Assembly (NCBI GenBank): GCA_001179505.1
Contig: CDMY01000235.1
Span: 1 to 64,000 of the forward strand
Length of the DNA stretch: 64,000 bases
Direction: 5' to 3'
Source: Vitrella brassicaformis
Taxonomy: Eukaryota > Sar > Vitrellaceae
A program made the position numbers and the translations under genes. Below are positions 61,352 to 64,000 of the stretch, piece by piece. Position 1 is the first letter of the stretch; every line of letters begins with the position of its first letter. Under the pieces are notes generated by a model that made no database searches, had not been told where the DNA came from, and saw only the letters and a list, made by a program, of their open reading frames with translations.

Positions 61352-63598
61352 ATGGCGGCGACGGCAGAATCGGGTGATTTCTTCATCACACAGGCGTTTA
61401 AGGTTGACTTCAAGGAGGAGTACAAACCCATCGACAATGAAAGAATCTCAAACATGCGGGCCATCCTCGCACAGGTGGCACCGTGATGACACAGGGACAA
61501 GAAGCAGATCTTAAGCGTCCCTGTTGTATCATCGGTGTTGGCTGTGTCGTGTCGGTGCAGATGCGAGGGGAGCGGCAGACGACCTTGTTGCTCAAGAAGG
61601 AACGGCAGTGCTTTGAGGTGGCTTTGCAGCTCGACCAGACAAGGGGCGACGTTGCTAAGCGCGTCAGTCAGCGGATAAGAAGTCGGCCGTCGTGTGCGTC
61701 CATGACTCTGTGCATCCGTTTGCACTGACTGCGTTTGCAGCTGGAGAGCTGCGACGAGAAAATGTCCGCGTTCGAGAAGCGCCAAGAAGATTTGCGTCGG
61801 GTTGTCATGGACAATGTGGACTTCATTCGTGAGACCGACAAGAAGATAGAGTACGCGGAGAAGCGCATCAAGGAGGAAGAGGACGAGATTGCAGAGACGG
61901 AGAAGCAGACTCAGGCGCTGGAGAAGGAACTCGACATGTTCAAGTGGGTGAGGGAGGGAAGCCGGGGGCATCCATCGTGCGGAAACACCCTCTCACCCTC
62001 ATCCATCAGGCAGATGCGTGAGGTCAATCGCGGCGAGGTTGACGGCGTCAACCACTACCAGCACTACCTCGAGTCCGTCGCGACAAGTCAGGCATGAGCA
62101 CTGCAAGATGAGGAATCCGATAACGGCAGTACTGTCTCTGTCTGTCTGCAGCGTACGCAAGTGAGTTTGAGGGTGAGGTCGGCAATCTCATGCGCCGCTT
62201 CCAGACGCTGAGGGAGAGCAATGCGGAGCTGGAGGCGCAAGTTGTCAACTCGACGCAGACACTAGAGGCGCAGAGGTAGGTTTTATCGTGTTTGCATGAC
62301 GAGGGAGACATCATTGTCTATCTCTGTGACAACGCCGGACTGCAGGCAAAAGGTGGCCACCTTCATCGAGAAGACGCAGAATGATCTGGTGAGGCTCACA
62401 TCAGAGCTGTCCGAGAAGCAGCTGCAGCTCGACAAGATGCTTGCCATGATCTCGTCGCTGGAGGAGAAAGTCAATAGGTACGCCCTCTGTCTGTGTGGCG
62501 TGTGGCCAAAATAGCACAACACAGCCAGGGCTTCTTGTGTGTACTGGATGCAGTGAGACGGGGGAGACGACCTACAAGGACTCCCTGATATCGTCTTTTC
62601 AGATGGCCATCAGCTCCCTGTTCGCACGGCTTGTGCAGAAGTCGCCTCATGCTAACACCAAGCAGAATAGGCGGCTGATGCAGTCCACCCAGATGAAGTA
62701 CGGCCGGCACACCGAGGAGATGCTCAAGCTCATTCAGGAGAGGGCCACCGACATGCGATGGGTCATCTCGACATTCCACCGGGAGCATAACAAAAGTGAG
62801 AAGCACACATGCAGTGTTCAATCAACCAGACACGTGGACACCCCTTCCTTGTTCCTCGCAGAGGCGGCGCGTGCAAAGGAGCCAGTCCACCACCCTGTGT
62901 ATTACGATGAGGACGAGGAGACACACAAAGACGTCATCGAGTTCTACAGACCCCAACGTGCGGCACCGGAGCGTGGCTCGGCATCCGGCGCCTCGTCCAA
63001 TGAGCTCGAATCGAGATTATCTCGAGACAGGATGGTGACCCCTTCTGAGTCCCAAGCGCCCATCGCAGAGGACGTCAGCCAGCCACAACCATCACACCTG
63101 GCCCCCCCGCCGCCCTTCAAGCGCCACCGAGTCCGTTTGAAGAGTAGGTCTGTCGTTGAGCATCGAGAGAAGGCGACACCATCGGTGTATGCCCGACCGA
63201 GAGCGGTCAGCACCACAGCCCCGCGGAAGCCGTCGCGTGTGTCGCCCAAGGGAGCGTCCAAGGCAGCTGTGCTTTCGCCTAAGGTGGCAGACGAGCCAGC
63301 TCCTGCTGACGTGCAGCGGTCTGCCAGCCCAACGTCAGAAGGTACGTACGTAAGACACCTCCAAGGAGGAGGCAACACGTCCAATCGTACGCCCCTACCG
63401 CTTTCAGACGGTGAGACGTCTCCGCCTGCCCCTCGCCCTTCACAGCCCATCGTTGCTCGCGGCCGGCACCGACAGAGCATCACCAAGCGGCAATTTAATG
63501 AGCTGTTGGGGCTGGGGGAAAGCTTCGAGCCTCCTGAACTCGTCCCTGAGCCCTTGCCCAAGTTCGCCTCTCTTCTCTCTGCTAATTCAGGCAAATGA
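61352..63598 (+). CDS. CCDC42/CFAP73-like (DUF4200) coiled-coil protein
   Basis: Nine exons (61352-61474, 61561-61662, 61741-61943, 62010-62086, 62152-62275, 62346-62477, 62554-62795, 62862-63341, 63408-63598) give 557 residues. Residues about 42-300 are an almost unbroken coiled coil: GERQTTLLLKKERQCFEVAL, MSAFEKRQEDLRRVVMDNVD, KKIEYAEKRIKEEEDEI, then VNHYQHYLESVATTYASEFE. The layout, and in particular the NHYQHYLESV segment after the first coil, fits the DUF4200 family. CCDC42 and CFAP73 belong to it, and its Chlamydomonas member MIA2 works with MIA1 in the modifier-of-inner-arm complex that controls inner dynein. The last 200 residues are disordered, Pro/Ser/Arg-rich, unlike the short tails of animal members. 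A flagellar role is inferred from the family. Confidence 0.8.
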
Positions 63599-64000
63599 GG
63601 GTGCTTTGCTTGCGAGTGATGCAAGGGGAGGGTGAGAGCTGTGATGCCCATACAGAGCTGCAGAGCCCCCAAAGCTTTGGGTTGTTGTTGTGTGTACCTT
63701 TTCATTGTTCATGTCATGTGTCTGTCGCTGCGTGCATTTGTCCAAGTAGAATGTCTGTCTGTGCTCATCACGTCTCTCATCTCACCGCGCTTGTCTGTCT
63801 TTCCCATTCCCCGTATGCCCCTCCCCCTCTCCACCCCGACACCTTGCATAAAAGCTTAAGCGGGACGGCCGCATCCGGACGGACACACGGGCGGCAGAAA
63901 AGCCGATCACATTCATCCATCGCGCAGCTGACGCTCGCTGAGACCTTCACATGCAATTGCTTGCGCTGGCTCATGTCTGACTGACCCTCTCTGCCGTCTG
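63599..64000. other. 3' flank of the DUF4200 gene
   Basis: No gene is seen. The stretch is pyrimidine- and TG-rich, probably 3' UTR and the start of an intergenic region cut by the window end. Confidence 0.5.

Noticed and set aside
61327-61971. Long minus-strand frame upstream of the 61.3 kb gene start
   Set aside because: It is the antisense shadow of the coiled-coil exons on the plus strand; only the part downstream of the ATG at 61326 is kept.

Overview
The window is eukaryotic nuclear DNA: GC-rich, with genes on both strands and short introns (mostly 60-120 bases, GT-AG with rare GC-AG). CA/TG microsatellites are common in introns and intergenic DNA. The gene set fits a free-living alveolate of the chromerid type (Vitrella-like): divergent AP2-like repeats, a RING plus double-FHA protein, an RRM-WW-RRM protein, a plant-type SURNod19 protein, UDP-glucose dehydrogenase, and several proteins that look flagellar. 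The lineage is inferred from style and content, not proven. No prokaryotic, viral or CRISPR features were seen. Exons were placed by hand from splice sites and reading-frame continuity. Unless stated otherwise, each complete multi-exon model sums to a multiple of three and ends at a stop.

Layout. 0-1.4 kb: possible 3' part of an unknown gene. 2.99-3.09 kb: a decayed copy of the last exon of the SLC10/BASS-type transporter found at 35 kb. 3.1-4.4 kb: mitochondrial carrier (+). 5.6-9.3 kb: VPS39 (-). 9.5-12.5 kb: protein with AP2-like repeats (+). 13.9-19.6 kb: 18-exon RING-FHA-FHA protein (-). 20.1-22.1 kb: RRM-WW-RRM RNA-binding protein (+). 22.1-30.2 kb: an 8 kb stretch of low-complexity DNA with no gene I can support. 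30.2-31.6 kb: four-helix membrane protein (+). 32.2-33.9 kb: secreted SURNod19-like protein (+). 35.3-36.8 kb: SLC10/BASS transporter (-). 37.0-48.5 kb: four large proteins with leucine-rich or F-box-like features and no assigned function. 48.9-51.5 kb: UDP-glucose 6-dehydrogenase (+). 53.4-63.6 kb: four genes in two head-to-head pairs.

How the genes relate. Most neighbours look unrelated, as is usual in a compact protist genome. The exception is the right end. A DI-motif repeat protein is paired with a WW/IQ/coiled-coil protein, their start codons 41 bases apart. An unknown protein is paired with a CCDC42/CFAP73-like (DUF4200) coiled-coil protein, start codons 25 bases apart. At least two of these four resemble flagellar or basal-body proteins, so shared bidirectional promoters for flagellum assembly are a reasonable hypothesis. 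The points most worth following up are tandem PCNA-binding (PIP-box-like) motifs in the 39.7-43.9 kb protein, two GC-AG introns with the same donor, the transporter exon fragment, the RING-FHA-FHA architecture, and the two head-to-head pairs.
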